Below are positions 8,406 to 17,505 of a stretch of DNA of 64,000 nt, one piece after another (within the stretch, counting starts at the first letter, position 1; every line of letters starts with the position of its first letter). Where the stretch lies: the NCBI GenBank assembly GCA_945831575.1, contig CAMACX010000007.1, positions 18,731 through 82,730 of the forward strand, written 5' to 3'. The notes under the pieces were generated by a model. It did no database searches. It was not told the DNA's origin and saw only the letters and a list, made by a program, of their open reading frames with translations. The position numbers and the translations under genes are program-made. The stretch is from an uncultured Mediterranea sp. (GTDB lineage: Bacteria > Bacteroidota > Bacteroidia > Bacteroidales > Bacteroidaceae).

Positions 8406-10331
8406 TTACAGCGTCTCCACCTCGGCCAGCCAGGAGTCGCTGCAAGCATCACTAGGCATACGCCAGTCGCCACGCGGACTGATGGAGAGGCTGCCCACCT
8501 TGGGTCCATCGGGCAAGCAGGAGCGCTTGAACTGCTGATTGAAGAAACGACGACAGAATGTCTTGAGCCACTTCTTCACCGTCTCTTCATCATAACTTCC
8601 CTTAAAGGCCTGCATGGCCAGCCAATAGACCTTGGCCGGACGGAAGCCCCAGCGCATGATGTAGTAGAGGAAGAAGTCATGAAGTTCGTATGGACCTACC
8701 AAGTCCTCGGTCACCTGACTGATCTGTCCATCGGGATTGGCTGGTATCAGCTCGGGGCTGATGGGCGTATCTACAATGTCAAGCAGCGTAGCACGCGAAG
8801 TGGTATCTACGCCATGCTCTGCCACCCACTTCACCAGGTGACGTACCAATGTCTTGGGCACACTGCCATTGACACCATACATGGACATGTGATCGCCGTT
8901 GTAGGTTGCCCATCCCAAGGCCAGTTCGGAGAGGTCACCTGTACCTATCACGAGTCCCCACGTCTGGTTGGCTATGTCCATGAGCAACTGGGTACGCTCA
9001 CGCGCTTGCGAGTTTTCATAGACCACATCGTGTACTGTCTCGTCATGACCGATGTCTGCAAAATGTTGCAGACAGGCCTTGCGGATGCTCACCTCACGGA
9101 TAGTCACACCCAGCGACTCCATCAGCGAGAGGGCGTTGCGGTAAGTACGGTCAGTCGTACCAAATCCTGGCATAGTGACCCCCACAATTCCCTTGCGGTC
9201 CCAACCCAGACGGTCGAAGGTACGCGCACACACCAACAGAGCCAACGTAGAATCCAAGCCTCCAGAGATACCAACCACGGCACTCTTTGCCTTGGTATGC
9301 ATCAGACGTTGGGCCAGTCCCGTGGTCTGAATGGAGAAAATCTCTTCACAACGCTCATCCAACGTAGGACCCTGAGGTACAAAGGGATGCGGGTCAAAGG
9401 TGCGGGTAAGAAGCAGGTCGCGAGGATTGACAGGCTCCGTCTGTATGCGCCGATAGGGCGTGCCCTTTAGGGTGGCTCGACCGGCTGCGAAGGTGGTGTT
9501 GACCCGTCGCTCAGTACGTAGCTTCTCCACATCAATCTCACTGATGACAGTCTGTGGGTCGAGACTGAATCGCTCACTGCGCTGGAGTAATTGGCCATTC
9601 TCATAAATCAATCCATTGCCAGCAAAAACTACATCCGTGGTGGATTCCCCGAAACCACACGAAGCGAGCACATAGCCCCCGAGGCAACGTGCTGATTGCT
9701 GGGCGATGAGCTGGCAGAGGTAGCTGTGCTTGCCGATACTCTCATCTGAGGCGGAGAGGTTGAAGATGATCTCTGCACCCTCCAAGGCCAGACGCGAACT
9801 GGGCGGTATGACAGCCCACGCGTCTTCACATAGCTCTATACCGAACGTGGTATTGCTCGCTTCAAACAGCAAATCAGTACCCAGAGGAACCGTCTGACCG
9901 CAGAGCCGGACAGTGTCCTGGTGGATGTCCCGCGCCGATGTAAACCAACGTTTCTCGTAGAACTCCTTATAGTTAGGCAAGAACGTCTTGGGCACGACAC
10001 CCAGCACCTTACCGCGCTGGATGACTACCGCCGTATTAAGGAGTGCGCCCTCTATGGCAATGGGCATGCCCAGAATGGCAATGATGTCGAGCTGACGGGT
10101 ATCACCCAGCACTTTAATCAAGCCACGTTCAGCCTCTTCAAGCAACAGCTGCTGGGCGAAAAGGTCCCCACAGGTATAGGCCGTAACACAGAGCTCTGGA
10201 AAGGCGATAATCTCCACTCCCTTGCTATCGGCAAGGATAATCTCTTTTTCAATCTCAGCAATATTGTATGGGCAGTTTGCCACCTTCACTGCAGGAATGC
10301 AGGCTGCCACTTTCACAAATCCGTAATTCAT
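8406..10331 (-). CDS. nadE: Glutamine-dependent NAD+ synthase
   Basis: Last step of NAD synthesis: amidates deamido-NAD using ammonia from glutamine. The N-terminal half is a nitrilase-type glutaminase with the Glu in FPELC (Glu46) and the nucleophilic Cys in GIELCEDAW. The C-terminal half is the synthetase with the PP-loop SGGLDSTLALL and the GTGDLSELALGW segment. About 641 residues, as expected for the two-domain form. I start at the ATG at 10331 (MNYGFVKVAAC); the open frame runs further upstream but that part overlaps the preceding gene and is not conserved in type. It is last in the DUF4492-cydAB-lipoprotein run. Confidence 0.95.
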   Translation of the reverse strand: MNYGFVKVAACIPAVKVANCPYNIAEIEKEIILADSKGVEIIAFPELCVTAYTCGDLFAQQLLLEEAERGLIKVLGDTRQLDIIAILGMPIAIEGALLNTAVVIQRGKVLGVVPKTFLPNYKEFYEKRWFTSARDIHQDTVRLCGQTVPLGTDLLFEASNTTFGIELCEDAWAVIPPSSRLALEGAEIIFNLSASDESIGKHSYLCQLIAQQSARCLGGYVLASCGFGESTTDVVFAGNGLIYENGQLLQRSERFSLDPQTVISEIDVEKLRTERRVNTTFAAGRATLKGTPYRRIQTEPVNPRDLLLTRTFDPHPFVPQGPTLDERCEEIFSIQTTGLAQRLMHTKAKSAVVGISGGLDSTLALLVCARTFDRLGWDRKGIVGVTMPGFGTTDRTYRNALSLMESLGVTIREVSIRKACLQHFADIGHDETVHDVVYENSQARERTQLLMDIANQTWGLVIGTGDLSELALGWATYNGDHMSMYGVNGSVPKTLVRHLVKWVAEHGVDTTSRATLLDIVDTPISPELIPANPDGQISQVTEDLVGPYELHDFFLYYIMRWGFRPAKVYWLAMQAFKGSYDEETVKKWLKTFCRRFFNQQFKRSCLPDGPKVGSLSISPRGDWRMPSDACSDSWLAEVETL

Positions 10332-10341
10332 AATCACACAC

Positions 10342-10920
10342 TTATCTTGTAACAGGTTTCTTCTCGGAATCTTCAGGAGTTTCAGGAGTATCATCCATCA
10401 TCTCTTCGCGCTCTATGCTCAGCTCTCCCGATGGCGTAACCGTGATGCGGATGGGCACGTAGAGGTCTGACTGGGGATAAGCCACACTGGCTGCATAGCG
10501 AATCAACCCATTCTCCGTGACCTGATCGAAAACCAAACCCTCTAGAATGGCATACTTCATGAAGCGCGCATTGAGCAACGAAGCGAAGTCTTGCTTGGTA
10601 AAAAGGCGTTCAAGGATAGTCCGGCCTTGGGAGACAATACGCAGTGAGATACGGTTATCCACAAATTGCTCCCCCTCGGCATTGCTGACCAAGGGAAGTG
10701 CATCATCAGGCCTGCGCACCACGGTGGACTGGTAGCTGTGACCCTTCAAGGTGAACGTTTCGGTCACATCGGAGACCTGCATCCGTTCCGGTTGCGTAGA
10801 GACGGCACTATCCGCACTCATTTCAGTCAGTTTGCTCGCGTCACCCTTAGAGGAGGAGGAGCAAGCTGTGGAGAGCATGCATACCAAGATACCTATTCCA
10901 AAATAATTCAGCTGTTTCAT
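10342..10920 (-). CDS. Small lipoprotein, resembling DUF4738 family
   Basis: A 192-residue protein with a lipoprotein signal: hydrophobic stretch then LSTAC, with the lipidated Cys at residue 20, and Ser residues following it. The rest is a soluble domain with beta-rich segments and an acidic/Pro C-terminal tail (DDTPETPEDSEKK). I think it belongs to the DUF4738 group of Bacteroidetes lipoproteins, but I am not certain. No function is known to me. Its position between cydB and nadE (27 bases after cydB, 10 bases before nadE) suggests co-transcription with the cytochrome bd operon. Confidence 0.7.
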   Translation of the reverse strand: MKQLNYFGIGILVCMLSTACSSSSKGDASKLTEMSADSAVSTQPERMQVSDVTETFTLKGHSYQSTVVRRPDDALPLVSNAEGEQFVDNRISLRIVSQGRTILERLFTKQDFASLLNARFMKYAILEGLVFDQVTENGLIRYAASVAYPQSDLYVPIRITVTPSGELSIEREEMMDDTPETPEDSEKKPVTR

Positions 10921-10947
10921 TATACTATTTACAATACATCTAGCAAT

Positions 10948-12096
10948 TTAATATAGGTGCTCCTCATTCTTGAGCTCATCGGCATCGATCTTCTTTCGGT
11001 CGATGCTGCGCCAGGCATAGATGATATAGGCCAGGACGAAAGGTACAAGTACCGAGACATAAGCCATAGTACGGAGCGTGAAGAGGCTCGACGAGCTGTT
11101 GGTGATACAGAGCGAACTCTGCAAGTCGGCAGTAGAGGGATAGTAAGCCGTATTGTTCCATCCTGCACAGAGCAGCAAGGAGAGTACCGTCACCACAACA
11201 CCGATGCCAACCGGCCAGATACCTTGAACGTAGGTCTTGCTCACCACGGTGCGTACAATACCATACAGCACCAGTACGACACCCGCTAGAAGAGCGATCA
11301 GGACATACCACATATCCAACAGATTGTGGAGGTATTTATAGGGTTCCATGGAGATAATGCCCGTGACAGGATCCACGGCATAGCCATCCTTGAACACCAC
11401 ATAGAGCAAGAAGATGACGAAGAGCAAGACAAAGAAGGCCGCATTACCCACCAACTGTACGCTGCCGCGCGAACGGAGATTCTCATCGGCTACATTATTC
11501 ATGATATAAAGAATACCAAGCACACGAGCCAGGAAAAAAACAGCCAGACCAAGCACCCAGTTCCAGGGATTAGAAAGGGCATCGAGTCCATGCCAGCCAT
11601 TACCCCACTGGCTGATGACAGGCATCAGTTCATTCGCCATATTCCCTTTGTTGATAAGGAATTCAGACCCCGTGAAGAAGGTAGCCACGGCGCCTCCCAA
11701 CAGCAACGGCCCGATGATGCCGTTGGCAATCAAGAAAGCCCGGTAGGTCTTTTTACCCAGCAGGTTACCCTCTTTGGATTGAAATTCGTAGCTCACAGCT
11801 TGCAGCACAAAGCTGAAGAGGATAATCATCCAGAGCCAATAAGCACCGCCAAAGCTTGTACTGTAGAAGAGGGGGAATGAAGCGAAGAACGCACCACCAA
11901 AGGTGACCAGGGTGGTGAAGGTAAACTCCCACTTGCGACCTGTGGAGTTCATGATCATGCGGCGTTCCTGCTCGGTACGCCCCAAGGTATATACTAACGA
12001 GTTGCCACCCTGAACGAAGAGCAGGAAGACCAAGATAGCTCCCAGCAGGGAGACGATGAACCACCAGTAGTGCTGGAGGAAAAGATATTCTGTCAT
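10948..12096 (-). CDS. cydB: Cytochrome bd ubiquinol oxidase subunit II
   Basis: Membrane subunit of the high-affinity terminal oxidase. It holds no haem itself but stabilises CydA. The 382-residue protein has eight or nine hydrophobic helices and begins with the motif WWFIVSLLGAILVFLLFVQGGN, where CydB proteins carry a conserved quinol-oxidase N-terminus. The segment around TGSEFLINKGNMANELMP lies in a periplasmic loop. It follows cydA after a 130-base gap that contains a strong hairpin. Cytochrome bd lets gut Bacteroidales use nanomolar oxygen. Confidence 0.93.
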   Translation of the reverse strand: MTEYLFLQHYWWFIVSLLGAILVFLLFVQGGNSLVYTLGRTEQERRMIMNSTGRKWEFTFTTLVTFGGAFFASFPLFYSTSFGGAYWLWMIILFSFVLQAVSYEFQSKEGNLLGKKTYRAFLIANGIIGPLLLGGAVATFFTGSEFLINKGNMANELMPVISQWGNGWHGLDALSNPWNWVLGLAVFFLARVLGILYIMNNVADENLRSRGSVQLVGNAAFFVLLFVIFLLYVVFKDGYAVDPVTGIISMEPYKYLHNLLDMWYVLIALLAGVVLVLYGIVRTVVSKTYVQGIWPVGIGVVVTVLSLLLCAGWNNTAYYPSTADLQSSLCITNSSSSLFTLRTMAYVSVLVPFVLAYIIYAWRSIDRKKIDADELKNEEHLY

Positions 12097-12143
12097 AATG
12101 TCATTCGATTAATCAGTTGTTACTATATTGTTGTTTCTAAGTC

Positions 12144-12187
12144 CTTTTTCAACCTGCTGGAAAGCGCTTATCAGCAGGTTGAAAAAG
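12144..12187. promoter_or_regulatory. Hairpin between cydA and cydB (attenuator or mRNA-processing site)
   Basis: CTTTTTCAACCTGCT at 12144-12158 pairs perfectly over 15 bases with 12173-12187, leaving a 14-nt loop. On the minus strand the hairpin is followed by A-rich then mixed sequence without a clean T-run, but the stem base itself ends in CTTTTTC. A smaller stem TTATCA/TGATAA follows at about 12190-12208. Confidence 0.6.
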
Positions 12188-12229
12188 CCTTATCACCCAG
12201 TTGATAAAAGTTTCTCAAGACGTTGGATA

Positions 12230-13777
12230 TTACGCCTCTGGTCCTTTCTTGATGGCCTTCAGCAAGATTCCGATTTCAGCAATCAGCAGCACGGTGAAAA
12301 GCAACAGGAAGAGGAAGAAGGTGGTCTGCACGGAGCCAACCTCCAGCTTGGAGATGGCGGCATTGACGGGCAGCATGTCCTGGATAGCCCAGGGTTGACG
12401 ACCACATTCAGCCACCACCCAGCCAGCCTGTCCGGCCAGATAGCCCAAGGGGATGGAGAGCAATCCGATCCATTGCAACCAGGAGAGCTTGGTGAGGTCT
12501 TTGCGGAAAGCAATGAAGAGCATCACCACAAAGAAGAGGATAAAATAGCCACCCAGCATCACCATCACGCGAAACATATAGAAGGTAAGCGGCACATTGG
12601 GTACCAGCTCATCCGCATGCTTGATGTAGCCATAGCCAAAATAGGGCATGTTCTCTTTGAGTGCGATGGCGCATAAGGCTGCACCGCCCTCATCACCCTC
12701 GGCCTTGGCCTGACGGTATGCAGCAAAGGCAGCAATGGCCTCACGTCCACGGGCCATCTTCTCCTCGGCTGAGAGAGCTTTCGAACCGTCCTTCAGCGTA
12801 TAGCCACCCTGCAACAGGTCATTGATGCCGGGTACAAAAGCATCCATGTCGCGCTCGGCCAGCATGGAGAGCATCTTGGGTATTTCGATACGCAGCAGGA
12901 AGGGTTCAATACCGTCAGAAGCCGACTGCTTCTCCAGGTTGAGCAAGCCGAAGGCCACCAGTCCGGCACCCTCTTCTCCCTCGTAGAATCCCTCCATGGC
13001 AGCCAGCTTCATAGGTTGCTTCTGGGCGACATGGTAACCCGAGCCATCACCGGTGGCAGCCGTGAGCAATGCAGCCAGTAACCCTACGCAACTGGCCACC
13101 TTGATGCTGCGCAAAGCGAAGGCCTGATGGCGCTTCTTAATCAAGTACCAGCAGCTGATACCCACCACAAAGAGCGCACCGACCACCCAACCCGAAAGCA
13201 CGGTATGGAAAAACTTATTGACCGCCATGGGCGAGGTAGCCACAGCCCAGAAGTCAATCATCTCGTTGCGTGCCGTATCCGGGTTAAACTCCATGCCCAC
13301 AGGATATTGCATCCAGGCATTGGCCACCAGAATCCACCAGGCTGAAATAGTCGCACCCAGTCCTGTCAGCCAGGTGGAGGCCAGGTGGAATCCACGGCTC
13401 ACCTTCTGCCAACCAAAAAACATGACGGCAATAAACGTAGCCTCCATGAAGAAGGCCAGAATGCCCTCGATAGCCAGCGGAGCACCGAAGATATCGCCTA
13501 CAAACCAAGAGTAATTACTCCAGTTGGTACCAAATTCAAACTCTAAAATCAATCCCGTAGCGACTCCCACGGCAAAGTTAATGCCGAAGAGCTTCATCCA
13601 GTATTGAGCTGAGCGTTTCCATTTCTCCTCACCCGTACGGTAGTAGATGGTCTCCATCAGGCCCATGATAACGGCCAGGCCCAGGGTGAGCGGTACGAAA
13701 ATCCAGTGGTAGATGGCTGTCAAGGCAAACTGTGCCCTTGACCAGTCAATCAACGATGTGTCAATGTGTGCTAACAT
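12230..13777 (-). CDS. cydA: Cytochrome bd ubiquinol oxidase subunit I
   Basis: Catalytic subunit carrying haems b558, b595 and d, which oxidises quinol and reduces oxygen to water. The chosen start MLAHIDTSLIDWSRAQFALT at 13777 gives 515 residues. His24 in AIYHWIFVPLTLG corresponds to the conserved haem ligand His19 of E. coli. The GREAIAAFAAYRQAKAEG region lies in the long quinol-binding loop side. Multiple membrane helices span the protein. DUF4492 precedes it by 37 bases and cydB follows, the usual Bacteroidetes order. Confidence 0.95.
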   Translation of the reverse strand: MLAHIDTSLIDWSRAQFALTAIYHWIFVPLTLGLAVIMGLMETIYYRTGEEKWKRSAQYWMKLFGINFAVGVATGLILEFEFGTNWSNYSWFVGDIFGAPLAIEGILAFFMEATFIAVMFFGWQKVSRGFHLASTWLTGLGATISAWWILVANAWMQYPVGMEFNPDTARNEMIDFWAVATSPMAVNKFFHTVLSGWVVGALFVVGISCWYLIKKRHQAFALRSIKVASCVGLLAALLTAATGDGSGYHVAQKQPMKLAAMEGFYEGEEGAGLVAFGLLNLEKQSASDGIEPFLLRIEIPKMLSMLAERDMDAFVPGINDLLQGGYTLKDGSKALSAEEKMARGREAIAAFAAYRQAKAEGDEGGAALCAIALKENMPYFGYGYIKHADELVPNVPLTFYMFRVMVMLGGYFILFFVVMLFIAFRKDLTKLSWLQWIGLLSIPLGYLAGQAGWVVAECGRQPWAIQDMLPVNAAISKLEVGSVQTTFFLFLLLFTVLLIAEIGILLKAIKKGPEA

Positions 13778-13814
13778 ACGCGGAACTATTTTTAAGATTA
13801 TAAAGATGCAATGA

Positions 13815-14057
13815 TTAATCCTCCGGGATGGCTTCACGAGTCACGCCCTGTTCGATGAGCTGGTTGCTCACGTAGTGAGATTCATTTCCCCCGGCATTCG
13901 ACCGAAGGAAATCGGGAAAGAAAAAGAGCTTCAAAATACCAAAGATAATAAAGAGTTTGAGCAGGATAAGCAGCCACAACGTACGCCCCCACGTCATTTG
14001 GCGGAAGCCATCAGTATAGAATCTGACTACAGACTTGATGATGTTAGTAATGGGCAT
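13815..14057 (-). CDS. DUF4492 small membrane protein of the cyd operon
   Basis: An 80-residue protein starting MPITNIIKSVVRFYTDGF, with one membrane helix at about residues 26-47 and a short polar tail. The family is found in front of cydA in Bacteroidetes and may be an accessory of the bd oxidase, by analogy with CydX-like small subunits. That role is inference from position. I use the ATG at 14057 because the longer frame would run into the promoter and terminator region. Confidence 0.85.
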   Translation of the reverse strand: MPITNIIKSVVRFYTDGFRQMTWGRTLWLLILLKLFIIFGILKLFFFPDFLRSNAGGNESHYVSNQLIEQGVTREAIPED

Positions 14058-14107
14058 ACGTATCAATTTTAATCGTTTCTTAAAACCTAATCTTCTAAAA
14101 ACAACCC

Positions 14108-14115
14108 CAAAAATA
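14108..14115 (-). promoter_or_regulatory. -7 promoter box for the cyd operon
   Basis: Minus-strand TATTTTTG, 50 bases before the DUF4492 ATG. It directly abuts the downstream arm of the terminator at 14115-14145, and a CTTG that could serve as -33 lies in the terminator stem. Confidence 0.5.
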
Positions 14116-14145
14116 AAAAGCTTGGACGAAATATCCAAGCTTTTT
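14115..14145. terminator. Terminator, 12-bp perfect stem with T-runs both ways
   Basis: AAAAAGCTTGGA at 14115-14126 pairs with 14134-14145 around a 7-nt loop. Mixed A/T tracts follow on both strands. It lies upstream of the cyd operon and just downstream of nothing on the plus strand. As written it would stop plus-strand readthrough out of the start region of the cyd genes and any minus-strand transcript arriving from the dehydratase gene. Confidence 0.75.
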
Positions 14146-14170
14146 ATTCTTTTTTTCCAAGAATACCCCT

Positions 14171-16087
14171 TTATTTCTTATCCAGCGCCTCAAAACAGGA
14201 ATTCTTACTGATAAATTCGGGTACAATATCCTTCATCGCAGCTACGATTTTCATCTGGTCATAGGTGTAGCTGATGTCAATCAGATGCTGGATACGCTCC
14301 TTCACTTCATCGTAGTCGTACTCACGGACGTTGGCTATCATGATCTTGTCATGATAGGTGGGTTTGGTCAGTTCCTTGACGTTGAGCAGCTCCTCATAGA
14401 GCTTCTCGCCGTGACGAAGTCCAGTGAACTCAATCTTCACATCGGTCCGTCCCGACAGACTAATCATACGCTTGGCAAGGTCCACAATCTTCACCGGTTT
14501 GCCCATGTCGAAGATGTAGATTTCACCACCGTTGCCCATGCTGCCTGCCTCAAGCACAAGCCGGCAAGCTTCAGGGATGGTCATGAAGTAACGGATAATC
14601 TCCGGATGAGTCACCGTGACAGGCCCACCACGCTGTATCTGGTCGCGGAAGCGAGGTATCACCGAACCGTTGGAACCCAACACGTTGCCAAATCGCGTGG
14701 TGATGAACTGCGTCTTGCCACCCTCCTTCATGATTTTTTTTGCCAGCGACTGGACATAGATTTCGCAGATACGCTTTGAGCAACCCATCACGTTGGTGGG
14801 GTTCACCGCCTTGTCTGTCGAGATCATTACAAACTTCTCAGCTCCATACTTCACGGCCAAATCGGCCAGTGTGCGTGTGCCGAACACATTAATCTGTATG
14901 GACTCACTCACATTGTCCTCCATCATGGGCACATGCTTATAGGCAGCGGCATGGAAGATGTATTGCGGCTGAAACTCACGGAAGATAGCCTCCATGCGGG
15001 TAGGATTGGCAATATCTGCAATGATAGTGACTGCATCAATGTCACGCCACCGGTCTTGCAGCTCCAGACGGATATCGTGCAGCGGGGTCTCCGCCTGATC
15101 TACCAGAATCAGTTTATAGGGATTAAACGAAGCCACTTGACGCATGATCTCACTACCAATCGAACCGGCCGCACCGGTAATCATCACCCGCTTGCCCTCC
15201 AGATGAGAGGCCACTTTGTGGATGTCAATCTGTATAGGATCACGCTGCAACAGGTCCTCAATCTGGATTTCCTTAATCTGTGTCGCATTAAGCTGACCAT
15301 TCCACTCGCTGATGGGTGGAGCAGAGAGCAACTTGATGTTATGGGAGAGCATGCGGTCAGCAAAGTCGCTGTTCTTGAGTTCGCCCATCTTGGCCGGTGA
15401 GATAATGACAGTCTGCACGTCACGCTCCATGAGACAATCCAGCAGATTATCATCATTGGCATAGACCTTGACACCCATCATGACCTTGTCAACCAGCTCA
15501 GCCTCATCAGCGATAAACCCACGCAGACGGTAATGGTTACTCAGTGACACACGCATTGCCTTGGCAATGTTGACACCAGCCTCTTTCGCTCCATAGATAA
15601 AGACATTGGCGCTGTGGGAGCCATCAAAATTGATGCGCTCGAAAAGCATCTTCACCACGATGCGCGAGCAGGCCATGATGGCAAAACTGATGATATAACC
15701 CATGAAAAGCACACTGACCGGAGCAACCAACACGCTAAAGAGAGTCTCCAGAACAAAGCTCAGCACCATCAGCAATGAGAATGAAACTGACAACGCTACA
15801 AAGATACGCATGATATCCACGAAAGAGGAAAATCTCAATACGTTGGAGTAAGTCTTAAATATCTTGAAGCTGAGCAAATTGACCAGAACTGCCCAAATTA
15901 TCGTACGATCAATGGTTGAAGTTTCCAGAAAAATACTTCTGAAGTCATAACGCAACGCATAGGCCATCAAGCAGGAGAGGACAATAATGAGCACATCAAA
16001 TAGCAAAATCGTCCAAATCGGCAAGACCTTGCTTGACAGATATCGATGAATTACATTCTTCTTCATTAGAATTAATGATTTCTCCAT
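14171..16087 (-). CDS. Membrane nucleotide-sugar 4,6-dehydratase/epimerase (PglF/WbpM/CapD type)
   Basis: Makes the first modified UDP-sugar for surface glycans, most likely UDP-GlcNAc 4,6-dehydration as in PglF and WbpM. Four N-terminal membrane helices are followed by a nucleotide-binding domain (FIYGAKEAGVNIAKA) and a large SDR domain with ITGAAGSIGSEI. The active site reads STDKA then VMGCSK, so a Met replaces the usual catalytic Tyr (M-x3-K), as in WbpM and PglF. About 638 residues. The frame stays open to 16120, but a -7 box at 16118-16125 makes the ATG at 16087 or 16066 the likely start. Confidence 0.88.
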   Translation of the reverse strand: MEKSLILMKKNVIHRYLSSKVLPIWTILLFDVLIIVLSCLMAYALRYDFRSIFLETSTIDRTIIWAVLVNLLSFKIFKTYSNVLRFSSFVDIMRIFVALSVSFSLLMVLSFVLETLFSVLVAPVSVLFMGYIISFAIMACSRIVVKMLFERINFDGSHSANVFIYGAKEAGVNIAKAMRVSLSNHYRLRGFIADEAELVDKVMMGVKVYANDDNLLDCLMERDVQTVIISPAKMGELKNSDFADRMLSHNIKLLSAPPISEWNGQLNATQIKEIQIEDLLQRDPIQIDIHKVASHLEGKRVMITGAAGSIGSEIMRQVASFNPYKLILVDQAETPLHDIRLELQDRWRDIDAVTIIADIANPTRMEAIFREFQPQYIFHAAAYKHVPMMEDNVSESIQINVFGTRTLADLAVKYGAEKFVMISTDKAVNPTNVMGCSKRICEIYVQSLAKKIMKEGGKTQFITTRFGNVLGSNGSVIPRFRDQIQRGGPVTVTHPEIIRYFMTIPEACRLVLEAGSMGNGGEIYIFDMGKPVKIVDLAKRMISLSGRTDVKIEFTGLRHGEKLYEELLNVKELTKPTYHDKIMIANVREYDYDEVKERIQHLIDISYTYDQMKIVAAMKDIVPEFISKNSCFEALDKK

Positions 16088-16117
16088 AACAAACAAAAAG
16101 ACACTTTCTATCGGCTG

Positions 16118-16125
16118 CAAAGGTA
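16118..16125 (-). promoter_or_regulatory. -7 promoter box for the sugar dehydratase gene
   Basis: Minus-strand TACCTTTG, a perfect TAnnTTTG match. It argues against the upstream ATG at 16120. Confidence 0.6.
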
Positions 16126-16221
16126 CTCTTTATTTGTGAAAGAAAAAAGAAATATATGCAGATTATTTCCTATTTTTGCTTAATCCACGCCTTTTAAGCC
16201 CTTTTTTCAAAAAGAAAGGTG

Positions 16222-16229
16222 TACCTTTG
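16222..16229 (+). promoter_or_regulatory. -7 promoter box for folC
   Basis: Plus-strand TACCTTTG, 25 bases before the folC ATG. Confidence 0.6.
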
Positions 16230-16254
16230 CACCGTTTTTATAGTTGGATAGATT

Positions 16255-17505
16255 ATGAATTATTCCGAGACCATAGCATACCTTTATCAGAGCACTCCGC
16301 TCTTCCAGCAGGTGGGAGCCGGAGCATACAAAGAGGGACTTACCAACTCTCTTCTCCTGGACGAACACCTGGGGCATCCCCACCGTTTGTTCCGTTCGAT
16401 TCATGTAGCAGGCACCAACGGCAAGGGCTCCTGCTCACACACCTTGGCTGCCATCCTCCAGTCGGCCGGCTATAAGGTAGGGCTCTATACCTCGCCACAC
16501 CTAGTAGATTTCCGTGAGCGCATCCGGGTCAATGGCGAACCTGTCAGTCAACAATATGTCATCGACTTCGTGGAGCGCGAGCGCCCCTTCTTCGAACCGA
16601 TCCACCCCTCCTTCTTCGAGCTGACCACGGCGATGGCCTTCCGCTATTTTGCCGACCAGCAGGTTGATGTGGCTGTGATTGAAGTAGGGTTGGGCGGTCG
16701 ATTGGACTGTACCAATCTGATCAATCCCGACCTGTGTATCATCACCAACATCAGTTTCGACCACACGCAGTTCCTAGGTAGCACACTCGCTGCCATTGCC
16801 CGGGAGAAGGCGGGCATCATCAAGCCCCACACCCCGGTGGTCATCGGAGAAGTACTGGAGGAGACGCGCCCTGTGTTTGAAGCTCAGGCTCAACAGATGG
16901 AAGCCCCCATCTACTTTGCAGAGGAGCAACCGTCATGCTATTCCGATGTGGAGATGGAATTGAAGGGAAGCTACCAGCAGAAGAACCGGGTGACCGTCTT
17001 GGCCGCCATCCCCCTGCTACAGCAGGCAGGGTACCGCATAGGCGAGACAGAGGTTCGCAAAGGGTTTGCCCAAGTCACTGAGCTTACCGGATTGCAAGGA
17101 CGTTGGCAACAGCTGCAAGACTCTCCCCGCCTGGTCTGCGACACCGGACACAATGTAGGAGGCATCAGCTACGTGGCTGAGCAGCTCAAGCAGCAGCCGT
17201 ACCGCACACTGCGCATGGTGATGGGGATGGTCAACGACAAAGACATCCGGGGCGTGCTGGCCCTGTTGCCCCGAGAAGCCGTCTATTACTTCACACAGGC
17301 CAGCGTGAAACGTGCCCTGCCCGTGGAGGAGTTTGCCCATTTAGCCACAGAGGCCGGCTTGCAGGGACAGTGCTACCCTGACGTTCCCTCGGCTGTACAG
17401 GCTGCACAAAAAGAGAGCCTCCCCGAAGACTTCATCTTCGTGGGAGGCAGCAGTTACATTGTGGCCGACCTGTTAACGTGCCGCGATGCACTCAATCTCC
17501 ACTAA
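16255..17505 (+). CDS. folC: Folylpolyglutamate synthase / dihydrofolate synthase
   Basis: Adds glutamate to dihydropteroate and extends the polyglutamate tail of folates, using ATP in the cytosol. The Mur-ligase P-loop AGTNGKGS is at residues 52-59, and VGLGGRLDCTN and ITNISFDHTQFLG are the next conserved Mur/FolC motifs. The C-terminal domain carries DTGHNVGG. Length 416 is standard. Its last 33 bases overlap the 3' end of ridA on the opposite strand. Confidence 0.95.
   Translation: MNYSETIAYLYQSTPLFQQVGAGAYKEGLTNSLLLDEHLGHPHRLFRSIHVAGTNGKGSCSHTLAAILQSAGYKVGLYTSPHLVDFRERIRVNGEPVSQQYVIDFVERERPFFEPIHPSFFELTTAMAFRYFADQQVDVAVIEVGLGGRLDCTNLINPDLCIITNISFDHTQFLGSTLAAIAREKAGIIKPHTPVVIGEVLEETRPVFEAQAQQMEAPIYFAEEQPSCYSDVEMELKGSYQQKNRVTVLAAIPLLQQAGYRIGETEVRKGFAQVTELTGLQGRWQQLQDSPRLVCDTGHNVGGISYVAEQLKQQPYRTLRMVMGMVNDKDIRGVLALLPREAVYYFTQASVKRALPVEEFAHLATEAGLQGQCYPDVPSAVQAAQKESLPEDFIFVGGSSYIVADLLTCRDALNLH

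Noticed and set aside
10332..10394. Upstream extension of nadE
   Set aside because: It overlaps the end of the lipoprotein gene and is not part of the nitrilase domain. The conserved N-terminus begins at 10331.
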